Part shown: piece after piece, positions 13,354 to 24,901 of the stretch
How positions within the stretch are numbered: position 1 is the stretch's first letter
How the letters are laid out: each line of letters begins with the position of its first letter
NCBI GenBank assembly: GCA_900660155.1
Contig: CABFPE010000225.1
Span: 408,127-445,217, forward strand
Length of the DNA: 37,091 nucleotides
DNA from: Hofstenia miamia
Lineage: Eukaryota > Xenacoelomorpha > Acoela > Hofsteniidae
Direction of reading: 5' to 3'
Position numbers and translations under genes: made by a program
Notes under the pieces: generated by a model
The model's database searches: none
What the model saw: only the letters and a program-made list of their open reading frames with translations
What the model was told of the DNA's origin: nothing

Positions 13354-13479
13354 TAGAGCCCGACACCACACCGGTGGAGCAGTCGCCGCCGCCGATGATT
13401 TCCACCGACGTACAACGTTCATATTGTGATTTAATTTAAGTAGGACTTTTCATAACAGAATGTTATGAGAGTGTCGTGA
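13354..13479 (+). mobile_element. solo end of the hAT family found at 32551-35084
   Basis: The 126 bases begin TAGAGCCCGACACC and match, in inverted orientation, the right terminus of the hAT element ending at 35084. The inner part, from about GTACAACGTTCATATTG through the palindrome CATAACAGAATGTTATG to GAGAGTG, is almost identical between the two, while the outer GC-rich 50 bases differ at many positions. Similarity stops near 13479 and I see no second terminus, so this is a truncated copy. Confidence 0.8.
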
Positions 13480-14052
13480 TGAGTCTCTTATGGGCGGGTA
13501 CGTGCATCAAAAGTATAGAAGCTCTACTCTCAACCGAATTAAGGAACATACTTAGAAATATTTTAAAACTGTTTGCCATAGTAACGTACTTAAACGAAAC
13601 GAATTTATACAACATGAAATAAACGGTTTGTAAATCAATGTAAAAATTACAATTAAGAAAACTTGAGGATACAAAGCAACCGATTCATTCAAAACTCAAA
13701 ATTCATCGATCAAGAGGCACGCACTAGACTATCGCCTAGAAGTCTGTAGTTCTGAATTTTCAAGAAAGTCATTCGTCTTTAATGCGTTGCGTTTCTTAAG
13801 TAATGCAGACATGCCAAACTTTTTGAAATCTTGTTGTCATATTTTTAGATCTATCGGTAACTTCCAATAAAATGTAAAATTTACAGGAAGTAAACAGATT
13901 ACTTATTTATTATTATTTTTAAAACTTTCTTAGCAAGTGATAAATGTCGAAATTATATTTGTATACTTCTTCGACAATAATCAATTTACATGTACATAAC
14001 AAGGAATTTTCCTAGATTAAATTGAAATATCGGAAGAATCGCCACATAATAG

Positions 14053-14078
14053 CATAGACTTCTATTTAGAAGTCTATG
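14053..14078. repeat. perfect inverted repeat, 11-bp arms
   Basis: CATAGACTTCT and AGAAGTCTATG are separated by four bases, giving a strong potential hairpin. A related word, AGAAGTCTGTAG, occurs at about 13738-13749. No flanking gene suggests a function, and no run of T follows. Confidence 0.75.
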
Positions 14079-15796
14079 ATAATAGTGATAGCAGATGGCT
14101 ATTTAAGAATATATCTTGTTTTGAACAATCTAAATATTATGTAGAGAAATGTTATCCGATCGCGACTGAGTTAAATGGATAGTTAGTGCTATTAAAATGT
14201 CAATTATTGCGATAGTTGTACATTTTTATTAGTACTCTTTCATGATATTCTTGGACAGGTTTAATAACAACAGACTTTACAAAGCAATTGAGTTCAAAAC
14301 ACCCTAAATTTAGGAATAGTACAAAGTTCTCTTTATTTGCACTGAAAAACGATTTGTACTTGTTGATAATCTATGGTTACGCTAAAAAACAGAGTATAGA
14401 AGTGCAACTATATGGCCTTAGTCCACATGCGGAATCAATCTTTGAGGATTTGCTTAAATTTAGATGGCGGCTAGTAAATATATTTGGAAGCAAGGATGTT
14501 TAGCTTATTCGTGCCATATAGCCCTGAAAAAATATTTTTACTACGGTCTAGCAGAGGCAGCTTATTTTTCATGACATTATGAGTCAGAATACTAACTCAT
14601 AATTAGCATGTACTTCATTCGTGAAAAAATAAGGGACGCAATCATTTCAAAGCACGAGCTAAGCCATTGCCTCGGCCTTAGGCTGTTGGTCACACTCAAC
14701 TCTGTGGGTATGCTTAGTTAGTGATTCCCACGATTACACTGGCTCCGAGTTGGAAACGGATCAGGTAATAGTTGCCAAAACTCGAGTTAATGCGAAGCTT
14801 TTGACTCGTGAACCTAGGTAATCTGAGAAGTCCTGACTCGACATGACAAACAAATTTTTATCTGTAAATGAACAAAAATTGAAAAAAAATTAAAACAAAT
14901 GATTAATTAATAATTGAAAATTAGTGAATAACTTTGTTTTCATAGCCCCAAGGCAAGTCGACAACCCTACTGGTTTCTATGTAATGACGCAAGCACATTA
15001 TTTCATTGACTCCTGACCCTACCAAATTATGATCCGTTTGATTCGTGAACGGTCTTAAAAATGTGAAAACCTCATTGTTATAGTCAGTAACCCCTGCTCC
15101 AGAATTAGCAAAGCCAGGAAAAATAAAATAATCCATTGTGTAGTAACGCCGAAAAACTTATGTTAACATCCATTAATTTGGAGTTATGCAATTGATTGGT
15201 GGTTGAAAATAGCACACTTCTTAACACCAATATACTATTTTAAGCCGAAAATTATTCGCGAATATTTTTAGAAATCTTCACAAAAAACTGAGATTTCCGA
15301 AATGTTAAATACGTCACTGGGTATAATTTTCTAGCTTCATTAATTGTTATCAATTAATGATTTAGTTCTATGCCATTTAAGAAGAATATTGTGACAATTA
15401 ATGCTTCGAAATTAATGGGTGATAGTTTCCTTTTTAAAGAAATATACTACTTTAAATTAATCTAAGAATAGACAGGATATTATGTCATTTCTTTCGCTTC
15501 GAAGTTTTTAATGAGCTCTCTTCAGTATGGCTGACTAACAGTTTTAATAACAGATATCTTGATATGCTAAATTAAAATAGACATCTTAAAAACATTAAGT
15601 ATTTTAGTATTTTGTTGTATTTTAACTCCGATAGAGAACATTATTTTATTGGATAAAATAAAATATGCGCTTATGAATTTCTTTTATAGAATTTAGTTTC
15701 ACTTCCTTAATCTAGAAAGTCCAACAAGAATTCGCTAAGTAATTAAAGGGTCACACTCTCAATTTAAAATTTACGTTACTAGTTAATCATAATCAT

Positions 15797-15812
15797 TGAT
15801 CATTAATGATCA
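15797..15812. repeat. 16-bp perfect palindrome TGATCATTAATGATCA
   Basis: The sequence equals its own reverse complement. It stands alone in AT-rich DNA, so it may be chance. Confidence 0.6.
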
Positions 15813-16153
15813 TGAAGAGCTTTTGAATTAGGATACAACGTTTTATTAATATTATAGATGCACACGGATAAGTTTTCAATTGTGATACCCCAAATGCATA
15901 GGTTGCTTTTAGAAAATGGTTGACACTATCAAGATACTTTGTGTTGGGAATCATAAGTAGTTGGAGTTTATTACCTTGAATATTAGGATTCAGCTATGGT
16001 TGTATATCAAATATATCCAATTTGAAATTGCATGTAAAAATAATTATTTTACAAAATATAACCTACACTGACTCTCTTGAGTAATTCGAGCAGTATTTTT
16101 GACGTACACTGATTCCACCCCACCAATGGGTAGCCCTAGCTCACTTCGACCTC

Positions 16154-16154
16154 N
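16154..16154. other. single-N contig join
   Basis: One undetermined base sits exactly at the boundary of repeated blocks. It acts as a scaffold join and not as a base-call ambiguity. Confidence 0.85.
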
Positions 16155-16258
16155 GTGATACCCCAAATGCATAGGTTGCTTTTAGAAAATGGTTGACACT
16201 ATCAAGATACTTTGTGTTGGGAATCATAAGTAGTTGGAGTTTATTACCTTGAATATTA

Positions 16259-17404
16259 CGATTCGCAGACTGACCCATCTCCTAACCCATTATCTGGGTT
16301 TTCGCAAGTATTGATCTACAGTATATGTAAGGTTGGAGAATTCGTCAACTAGTTTTCCACACAGATTTGATGAGATGAAAGCAATGTAAATTTCAACAGG
16401 TTGAATCAAGTATCTCAAAAATATGGTTACATAGAAGACTGGCTGGCATAAAACCATTTGTTACCAAGAAACATTGATTAATGAGGTTGAAGTTACATCG
16501 GTTCAAATGACAACAGACAAAACTGTCTCTGAGTTGAAAAGAATAGTATTAAAAATGAATCAAAATTTGAACACTTAAATATTGAGTTTATGTGACATAC
16601 ATTAGTTATTATCAAATAGTCTATAATACAAAATCTTCAAAGAGAGGATAAAGTTCGATAATGATTTGAGGTTTGATCAAATTCAATGATTCACTCAATA
16701 ATTGTAGTGTAGCCTCAGATAAAAGGTGGAAAATAAGGTTTTTTTAGAAAAATTGGTAATGATGTGTTTTTGAAAAACGTGCTGCTCTTTTTTTAAACTG
16801 TCGAAGTCCAGATATTAACTTTTTGAATCGATTTTGCCTACACTCTGAGCTGCCCATTTTAAAATTAAACTATTTTGTAAACTTTTCATAGATATTGACA
16901 ACAAATCTAAAGATGAACTAAATAAGTTCTCAATTTTCAAAGATTGATATTCATTCATTTAATCTCAGATATTCACAAAAGATTATAAATCAGATTAGCA
17001 AATACGTCAAATATGCTGACCTTCATATCATACATAACGAAAACTTGTTAAGACTGTTTTATATTAACCAGGAAACATATTTTCGTGTACAACTATGTGG
17101 TATTATATTGGTTTTATCAATATTTTGGTACCATCCGACTACTTATTGCTTTAAAAAAATTATTTTCATAACTTTGAATTTGGTATCACTAGGTCTTAAC
17201 TAAAGCCATAATGGTAACATAAATCATGAATAAAAATATAAAATTAAGTTAATTAATCTAAGTTAAGTCTTAGCTAGTTTGTATAAAGTATTCTACAATG
17301 CCCAACCACAGTAGCACCATTCTGTGTAGAAGTATGGGCCTCTTCAAAAATTCACTTTCATATTTAAAACGACACTCCAGTTCACTAAGTACTCGAATTT
17401 TATA
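16259..17404. other. 1.15-kb segment present in one of two versions of the locus
   Basis: This segment is absent from the short version at 15882-16153. It has no long open frame and its ends are not inverted repeats of each other. At about 16420-16560 it carries a decayed coding trace that matches, inverted, the repeat at 19870-20010, including the frame TDKTVSELK. It is either an insertion of an old repeat or a sequence lost from the other haplotype. The lack of a target duplication favours loss. Confidence 0.6.
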
Positions 17405-17557
17405 TGTATATCAAATATATCCAATTTGAAATTGCATGTAAAAATAATTATTTTACAAAATATAACCTACATTGACTCTCTTGAGTAATTCGAGCAGTAT
17501 TTTTGACGTACACTGATTCCACCCCACCAATGGGTAGCCCTAGCTCACTTCGACCTC

Positions 17558-18070
17558 TAATTACACTTAGTTATGCTTAACTTTAAAAATGTTTAGCATC
17601 ATTCATTCATTTATGCAGACGATATAAATGCGATTTTTTCTATTAATTTCAAGAATTTTTATTTTTTGAAGAAAGGTTTAATCTGTTTTATAGCGTAAGA
17701 AAATATTCATGACAGAATTGTCGTTATTAAGTTTTCATTGATGAACCAAAAGCAATTGCTTTGAATTTTGTGTAATTAAAATTTACAAACGCCCAAATGA
17801 TTTTGATTATCTCGACATATTTTTCAAGCAGAAATGTAAATAACTTAGTTATAATTAAGGTGTTTTTAAGAGAAAATATAGTTAGTTGTCTATCTATTAA
17901 AAGAGTTGCTTAACATATGAAGAAAGTCATTTATTCCACATGTAGAGATTTACAATAAATCTGAACTGAGCTGAAAGTATTAAAATTTGTTTGTAATAGA
18001 TAAAGGCCTCATTAATTGATGATAACTTCTGAAATACGAGCTTTACAGTACAAGTAGTTGTTTCTCTAGT
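17558..18070. other. non-coding AT-rich stretch
   Basis: Nothing recognisable: no open frame of note, no repeats beyond AT runs. Confidence 0.6.
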
Positions 18071-18162
18071 TATTATACGTCATGTAATCTAAATGAATCC
18101 AATGCTATTTATTACTTATTATACGTCATGTAATCTAAATGAATCCAATGCTATTTATTACA
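18071..18162. repeat. 46-bp tandem duplication, two copies
   Basis: A 46-base unit containing TATTATACGTCATGTAATC occurs at 18071-18116 and again, identical, at 18117-18162. Perfect identity implies a recent event. There is no gene nearby. Confidence 0.9.
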
Positions 18163-18448
18163 TGATGAACTAAGTGGTGCATCTATTCTGCATTTATATC
18201 TTGTTACGTATTTCCCAATTTTCGCAGATATAATTGGATAAAGAATAGAGAATGAATTATTTAGTAGTTCATTGATTAAGAAAATGTATTAATTTTAATC
18301 TAGAATTCAAACACTTTCTTTCGCATTTTAAAATATATTCAAATTTTAATGAATTGAAGAACGGATACAGATTTTCTGCAAAAAAAGAATAGTAAAAATA
18401 TATTTCACTTTGAGCATAAATTAATATATTTATAGATATAAGCATAAA

Positions 18449-18449
<1 letters not shown>

Positions 18450-18489
<40 letters not shown>
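18450..18489. repeat. (TA)n microsatellite
   Basis: Pure TA array just beyond the 3' end of the Penelope-like relic. It produces the IYIYIY run in the overlapping chance frame at 18269-18511. Confidence 0.95.
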
Positions 18490-18491
<2 letters not shown>

Positions 18492-18529
18492 GAAAGATTT
18501 TTAAGAACCAAATATGTTTGAACTATGAA

Positions 18530-19140
18530 CTATGAGTATAAAATCTTTTATTATCGACGCGTTTCGACATTCTAATTTGTCATTTTCAAGATAATTAACC
18601 GCTATTTTTTCCTTCTTTTTCAAAATATATTTAGCTTGCTAATGTCTTTTTGCTTGATTGTTAACGTTTTTCTTACGCTTTCTTTTTAGTGGGTGTGCAT
18701 ATAAAAATATTTCTGAATTAAGATGACCTCGCATATGTTCTTTTATTCTAGTGCTTAAACGTCTGGTATCGCCGATGAATGAATAATTGAATTATCAAGG
18801 TTGTAAATATAGACGAGTCCAGATAACAAATCTTTGTTTGTGAAAATATCTTTCGTTTTAATCGATATTAGTATTGGACAAATTTTCTATACTAATAGAT
18901 CTTTGTTTAGCATTTTGAGTTGCTTCTTAATGTTACGACATTCTTTTTGATATAAAATAAAGTCCAAAATTTCTTGTTTTTTCTATTTCCCTTCGTTGTT
19001 TATTGTTATTGTATTTGAATTTAGCATTAATCACTTTGTTTTATAATTCTTGTGGATAGCCATTTTTTCATTAGATCATTAATAAGTTTATCTATATGCT
19101 AATTCGTTGAATGTTAAAATATTTAAATAAAGCTATTAGA
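18530..19140 (-). mobile_element. Penelope-like element relic, GIY-YIG end
   Basis: On the minus strand, around 18700-18830, a frame reads FIGDTRRLSTRIKEH followed by MRGHLNSEIF. This is the diagnostic core of the GIY-YIG endonuclease domain that closes Penelope-like retroelements (the YIG turn, then R, then the RIxEH helix). Upstream pieces at 18830-18900 keep short echoes of the linker that precedes the domain. Downstream, at about 18550-18590, GAAACGCGTCGATAATAAA on the minus strand resembles the usual tail after the coding region. Several stops and frame changes break the reading frame and the reverse transcriptase is not recognisable, so the copy is dead. Confidence 0.75.
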
Positions 19141-19869
19141 TGAAAACATGAAACTTAATTTTGAAAAGGTAAATGATCAATTCTTCACTACAATTGGTAA
19201 GCAAGTGAACCTTAGTTATATTTGCAATTTTAGATAAAGAAGTCTACCTGATAAGCAAACGTGTCGATGATTATGAGGCTTGAATCACTAAATTCAACTC
19301 TCCAACTGTGAAAATAGTATTTTTAAGTCGCTTAAGTTAATCTAATATCTTCACCCTTCTGACCTATGAGGGGAGTTAGAAGCGGGCCAGACTAGCCCAT
19401 GAAGTGTTGAGGAGTAAAAATATTTTTGAATTGAGAAATCAAAAAATATAACTTTAGAAGTTAAATCGCCATAAAACGGTGTACTTCATGAACTAGACTA
19501 TGCACTGTAGGATTGATTTGAGAAGCTCTTTGGGGCTTCTTCATGATCCATAGTAGCATTGTCTTTAACTACGTTGAGTGCTACCAAATTGAAATGTAAA
19601 GAATGAATGTATTTGAAATTTAATACAGGAGCAACAAATTATCCAAATATTCTTGTCAATCTTGGTAAACTTCGTTTTCTACTAACTCAAAATTTAGATG
19701 AATATTATTGTGGAAAACATTGAAAAGACATAAACGTAAGACACTAAATAACTTAATGAACGCTTCACAAATTTCACTATATTTTTGTATTATAGCCTAT
19801 TTGATAAAACAAGGAAAATATGCCATTTCAATTGAATGTAATTGATAAGTTCAAGGTCGAATTCATTGG
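19141..19869. other. non-coding stretch
   Basis: No gene recognised. It could hold further eroded parts of the neighbouring repeats, but I see no motif. Confidence 0.5.
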
Positions 19870-20231
19870 TTGAATACTATTCTTTCAACTCAGACACAGT
19901 TTTGTCTACTGTAATGCGATCCGAAATAACTACATTCTCATTAGTCAATGCCACTTGGTGACTGTCTTCTATGTAATCCATATCTCTAAGATATTCGTTT
20001 CAACCGGAGGACCCCTAGACTGTTCCATCTACCCACATCATTGTGAAATACTGGTTCATCCAACCCGATATATGGTCCAAATGCTTCAGGAAAACGAGTC
20101 ATGTTAATGGCAAAAAATAATGGGAGAAGATCATTTAGTGGTTCCAGCTCCACATTTCTGATAACAGTTATAATTAGAAAAATTTTGAATTTACTCCTTC
20201 CGCTTCTAATAGAATACTTAAATGCGATCAT
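19870..20231 (-). pseudogene. decayed coding repeat of unknown family
   Basis: The minus strand carries an 81-residue open frame (19986-20231) with the patch LNDLLPLFFAINMTRFPEAF, then a frame change into a second piece ending in the frame TVDKTVSELKE and a stop near 19875. The patch resembles a widely dispersed, uncharacterised protein segment in invertebrate genomes (a pattern like LPxFFAxxxxxYARxxPxY). I know the pattern but not its function. The second piece recurs, inverted, at about 16420-16560, so this belongs to a repeat family with at least two copies here. A transposon- or virus-derived protein is likelier than a host gene. Confidence 0.5.
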
Positions 20232-22292
20232 CTATATCTAGCTGTTTAATGAGGTTTAAAAGTACATATGTAATCCTTGATCATAAAAAATTCTTAGTAA
20301 TGAACAAACAATTGATAATCCAACTTTACTGTTAGATTTTTATTAGAAATCTTAAGAACGTTATGGGATTATTTGCTAATTATATATGAGTAATATTTGA
20401 TATCTTTTCGAAATTTTGAAATGCTGCTTATTTGACAAATGGTTAATGTTAGTTTCATGGCTGTTAATTTGCAATGCTTAGCGGACCATTGAACGTTTTT
20501 AATGCAAAAAGGTTCTTCTTTAATCTAATAACTTAGGTATAACATTTACGACCTGTCATATGGTCATTTTTATAAGTTAACTGACGCAATTACATTGTGT
20601 ACGCAATAATGCCACCAGCTAACACGCTAATATATTTAAGCTAAATTATTTGAGTAAATAGAAAAAATATAAAAATCCACCACGCTTTTCGTTTAAGATT
20701 TTAAGCTAAATTTTTAAATAATGAAATAATTAAAAAATTGAAATATTTGTAATATTGTAAAATCTTAGTAGTAAGTTCTTATATTTCCTTAACAATAATA
20801 AGAAAAGTTTGAATTATTAACATTAAACTGTTTGGCAAATAAATACATTCGAGATCATTTGCTAAATTCAATAGCAAAGCCTGTTTCGAATTTAGCTAAA
20901 AATTCGTTTTGTAGCCGTTATATTAAATGGTTCAGTGTAGTTGAAAAATGTATTTGAATATATTATTTACAGTTAAGTTAACTATTAACTTCAATTCCCT
21001 TTCAAATTGAGACATCAAAGTTGATTATTAAATAATTTATGTGCCTACGAGGGATTTTTAAATGCGTGATTCATAAGCCATCATGCCAGAAATTCTATTG
21101 AGGATTTTAACTAAATTAAGCACATCGCTAGGTTCAAAAATTTCACTATTCCAATCAAACATTTCTGTGAGTTAATGTAGAAACTAATGCAGTTCCATTT
21201 TAATTATATGTTAAATTTAATCTAGTTTACCACGCTTTTAATTTTATGGTTAATTAGACAATTCTAAAATGCGTTTACAATCCTTTCAATTTCGTTATAA
21301 ATTTTTGTTTCTTATATTTTTAATTGCATTTTATAAACTACATCATTTGTTAAGCGCATATTTCAATGCTATGAAATGGAAGGGAAAATTCGATAAGTTT
21401 TATAAAAATATATCTTAGCAATTTACTCACTAAATTCTGTGTACACTTTGATAAATAGCTTTATGTTCATCATGGTATGAAGATTTCCAATACTTAATCA
21501 TAATAACCTTACAACATTAACCTAAAAGTCAACATCAATTATGATATTTTTAGGAAGCTATCATTCTTTTCCATGCTTACTTGTGTTCTACGTCATTAAA
21601 AGGATTTCAGTTTTTCAAAAAATATCATTAGTTAAAATAATTAGCAATAAACAGGGTAAACTGTACATTCTGCTTCCAGGTTTTTGTTGTTGTGTTTTAT
21701 TGTTTTTGTACTTCGTGTTATTATTGACGCATTAAGTCTAGTATTACCAGTTTTTGTTGCGGTGTTTAATTATGTCAATATGCTAAACTTAGTAAGAAAT
21801 TCTATTCTATTCTAAATAGATATTTCTGCCGGTTATATCCATATTTATCACATACTCTTAAAATCAGAGAATATAATTACTTAACATAGTTTTTATTGTG
21901 CTGCATCATAGTTGCAAATATTTCTCTGATATGATAGTAAAATAAAGATTGGTAAAAATTTCATTATTTTAGAAGCTGTGGACCCCAACCAGGTAAATTT
22001 TGTACATAAAAAACCTGCATTTACCCTAATTGCTTAAGAATTTTATAATTTTAACATCTCACAACGTCATTGCAAATGCAAGAAATCGAATTATTGGGTT
22101 CCAATTGAAGTTTTGCACTGAGCTGGGGTCAAAATTTAAATGTGCATTCTTCAGACATGATTCATAATTCTGAAAATTTCTCGAAAATGGAGGGCTCAAG
22201 CCACTGATTCCAAAAGTTCTCTGGTCAATTTAACTTGAGCAAAACCCTTGTATTTTATAAAGACAGTTAATAGAATGTCAAAATCAACTAAC
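20232..22292. other. non-coding AT-rich stretch
   Basis: I see no gene. If the exon at 22293-22469 is real, this is its first intron or beyond, since the gene would run toward lower coordinates. I looked here for a cysteine-rich DEG/ENaC exon and for the second membrane segment and found neither. The plus frame 21541-21735 is hydrophobic by composition only. Confidence 0.5.
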
Positions 22293-22469
22293 CTCTGGAA
22301 AATAGTTGTCGACGTTTGTTTCAAAAACAAAGTTAGATTCTGTTGACACAGGTTCCATTAGATATTCATTGATTATGGAGTAGACAGAAATGATCAGCAT
22401 TGTTGATGAAAATAGGAAGAGAACAAGCATTGCAAACTTTTTTATGCTGACTTCAAAAATTTGATGCAT
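22293..22469 (-). CDS. candidate first exon of a DEG/ENaC-type sodium channel
   Basis: The minus-strand frame starts at an ATG in the context ATTAAAATG (A at -3) and runs 59 codons. Residues 8-32 form one hydrophobic segment (KKFAMLVLFLFSSTMLIISV), then INEYLMEPV, about 15 polar residues, and FPE just before GAG|GTTAGT, a good splice donor. In DEG/ENaC channels, including insect pickpocket proteins, the first membrane helix is followed by a Tyr, a Pro-Val about ten residues later, then some 16 residues to FPAVTIC; the spacing here fits. The HG gating motif normally upstream of the helix is absent, so an earlier exon may exist. Only one exon is seen. It could also be a chance hydrophobic frame with a donor. 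Confidence 0.4.
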
Positions 22470-24059
22470 TTTAATGAGTCTTATGTAACACTGATAGTTA
22501 GCTGTGAAGCGCCTCTAGTGTCATTCAGAAGTGGCGGTTATGTGAAATTATATTATTCTATTTATTCTAACACGCCGATTTGCTACGGCTAATTATAACA
22601 ACTCTATTCAATATCACAGAAATCACCATGATAAATCAATACCCGAAAGCTGTTTTTAATAACACGATTCATTACATAATAGTTTACACTTTTTCTATGT
22701 ACGAATACATATATTTTTGTTATAGTTCTTATATTAAATTTTAAATGTTTCTAAAAAAAACATGTGTTTGTGCTTATACTTTTTATTTATAAGCATGTGG
22801 AAATATAAATAATTATACGCAGTTAATTATTCAATTGCACACATTTCATAAATTAATTTTTCCTAAGTATAAAAAACTTAAGTAGATGTTATTTATAAAT
22901 TTCTCAGTTCGAAACTTAGAACAGCAGCATTGTTTTCCTAAATTTTTAATCAAAACTATTAGGTTTTGGCTATTTTTAACCGAAACAGAATTGCTTAGCC
23001 AACCGGTTATAGTTATATAGTATTTTTTTGGCAATTGTTATAAATATATTTATAAATATTAAATTTAAAGCAACTTAATGCTACTATCAAATTAATGCAG
23101 CCTCATAAATTGACAGTATTGAGTACTCTTAAGTGTGCAAAAATATTGTTTGATAAGTGTGATTGATAAAGGATTAATTTAATATTCTGTAGTTTCATAA
23201 ATACTGTGTTAATATAATCAGGAAATATCCTATTTAATAATATTCCATTTGTTTGTGCAGAAGAAGTTTACAGGCAAAAATGTCATTGCACATGGCTAAT
23301 AAATTACTGTATAAACGAGTTGCAGAATTACTGAAAACAAGATTTCTTCTGCTGTATGAATGCTCTGGAACCCCGCTGACTTGCTTACTAAATATGTGCG
23401 GCAATAAATTCAGAGTAAAACAAATGTATACTGGTTAAAATATATTTTGTTTTTTGAAAGCATGTGTACCCATAGATGTATTATCATGAAAAATTGATTA
23501 ACATTGGTGAAAAAACAGTCGAAAATCTAAAAAGAATCTGTAATAATATAGGCAAAAAAAGGCGCTTGCAAGTTAATATTTAAGTGAAAATTTGGCAGTA
23601 TTTTGATTGGTAAATATTTTCCTTCCAGTTAACAAGCTAATGAAATATTGTAAAAATCTTCAAAATTTTATCAATTGAAAGAAGCGAAAAGAATTTGAAA
23701 TCCGTTGTTTATAGCAATATAATGTGAAAAATAATGATGTCTTAAAGGCATTTGCAAAAGTAAGGGATAATCTTTATCCATCGATCTTTGAAAAAGAACC
23801 TTTGACAAATTAATACGCTTTTCATTAATTTAGAATAATTAGGGAATTTTCAATTTTGAAAAATTAAGTTTATGATTAAAATTTTTTAATAGAATGTAGA
23901 GTTAATTATAAATTTATATTCCATTAGAATTTTCCATGCTCAAAGAGATAAGTACCAAATCGAAGCTTTTGTTTTGTAAAGTTAGGTGCTACAAGGGTAT
24001 TTGACCACGTGTATTTTACCATATTACTAAGTCATTTAACATGGCCAGTAGTATATATT
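22470..24059. other. non-coding AT-rich stretch
   Basis: No gene supported. This would be upstream of the candidate channel exon. I see no recognisable core promoter. The frames 22846-23034 (minus) and 23253-23438 (plus) have no family features. Confidence 0.5.
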
Positions 24060-24150
24060 GGGCAGAAGGAGGTTACACTTTTTTCTGATTGGTCGAGAGG
24101 TGGGCAGAAGGAGGTTACACTTTTTTGTGATTGGTCGAGAGGGGTGGCCT
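24060..24150. repeat. 42-bp minisatellite running into a gap
   Basis: Two copies of a 42-base unit (GGGCAGAAGGAGG ... GATTGGTCGAGAGG) begin at 24060 and 24102 with one base difference. The second copy is followed within a few bases by the unknown bases at 24151-24156. The array is probably longer in the genome and was collapsed or cut by assembly. Confidence 0.8.
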
Positions 24151-24156
24151 NNNNNN
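24151..24156. other. assembly gap, six N
   Basis: Six undetermined bases directly after a tandem repeat. The true gap length is unknown. Confidence 0.95.
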
Positions 24157-24901
24157 TTATACACTGAACAGCTTTTATGCTACAGTAGCATTAGAAAATA
24201 TTATTGATGGGCATTAGAAAGCTTGCAAATTAAAAAAATAATTACTCAATTTTACTACATTATACAACTTTGAAGAATTTGACATTCTTCCTGAAAAATG
24301 TTTTGAGAATTAATTATTTGGGAAAAAATAATCCTTTATGTCAATTTTTTTTGGCTTCCCTGCAAAACGTATGAAAAATTTCAATATCATGTTAATTCTT
24401 CAAATCCAAAATAGCTGCACTGTAAATACTAAATTATGTCGAAAAACTGGATTTGCATTTGAGCTGATACTGTTGGAATATCAATATGAACTTATTATCA
24501 TTATTTTTAACGCAATTTCTCAAAACTTAAAAAGAATGGACGTAAGTAAAAGAAAATTAAGCAAGATTATCAGTTGAATCATCCAGATGAGATCATGCAG
24601 CAAAAAGACTTAAAAATATTTTATGAATTCATTAATAGAACATTGATGCAAGAAAATTACGAAATGAACTGTATGAAAACTTGGATAAGTTGCATTGCTG
24701 AATGATAATGCTGTGGATGTCGGCAATAGGTCAAAATGACCTTTAAGCCTTTTTTGTTTGCTTTATTATTTATTCAGTAAAAACACTAGCAGGTACATAT
24801 AACTCTAATTATTTTGATAATCTCATTGAATTTGGTATTTGAAGAAATTTTGTTTCTATTCCATAATTTTCGCATTTGAAACATCAGATGTAAATTATTT
24901 A
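24157..24901. other. non-coding stretch
   Basis: No gene recognised. The plus frame 24338-24577 is lysine- and isoleucine-rich with no domain. A short inverted repeat, GGTCAAAATGACC (24729-24741), resembles piggyBac subterminal palindromes, but there is no TTAA-flanked end next to it. Confidence 0.45.

Larger units (their letters stand above)
13480..15881. other. non-coding stretch with one GC-richer unassigned block
   Basis: No gene is supported. Between about 14640 and 15110 base composition rises, with words such as GACTCGTGAACC, GATTCGTGAACGG and AAGTCGACAACCCTACTGG; this resembles a degraded DNA transposon, but I could not pair its ends. The open frames 14288-14503 (plus, non-ATG start) and 14921-15136 (minus) lie in or near it and carry no domain I recognise. 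Confidence 0.45.
15882..17557. other. two versions of one locus joined by a single N
   Basis: Bases 15882-15985 recur at 16155-16258, and 16001-16153 recur at 17405-17557, each nearly identical (one C/T difference in the second pair). The single N at 16154 lies exactly between the versions. The first version has only 15 bases (15986-16000) between the two blocks and the second has 1146 bases (16259-17404). The simplest reading is that one contig end carries the short allele and the next contig carries the long allele, and that scaffolding placed both in series. A real direct duplication is less likely because the copies are interleaved around the N. Confidence 0.85.

Noticed and set aside
14640..15110. 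GC-richer block with words such as GTCGACAACCCTACTGG, considered as a hAT MITE
   Set aside because: I could not find a matching inverted end or a target duplication.
21895..21945. Minus-strand RNICNYD frame after a CAG acceptor-like site, considered as the second exon of the channel candidate
   Set aside because: The frame closes after about ten codons without a donor and the residues fit the family poorly.
24729..24741. GGTCAAAATGACC inverted repeat as a second piggyBac end
   Set aside because: There is no TTAA-flanked CACTAGAACGCC-type end nearby.
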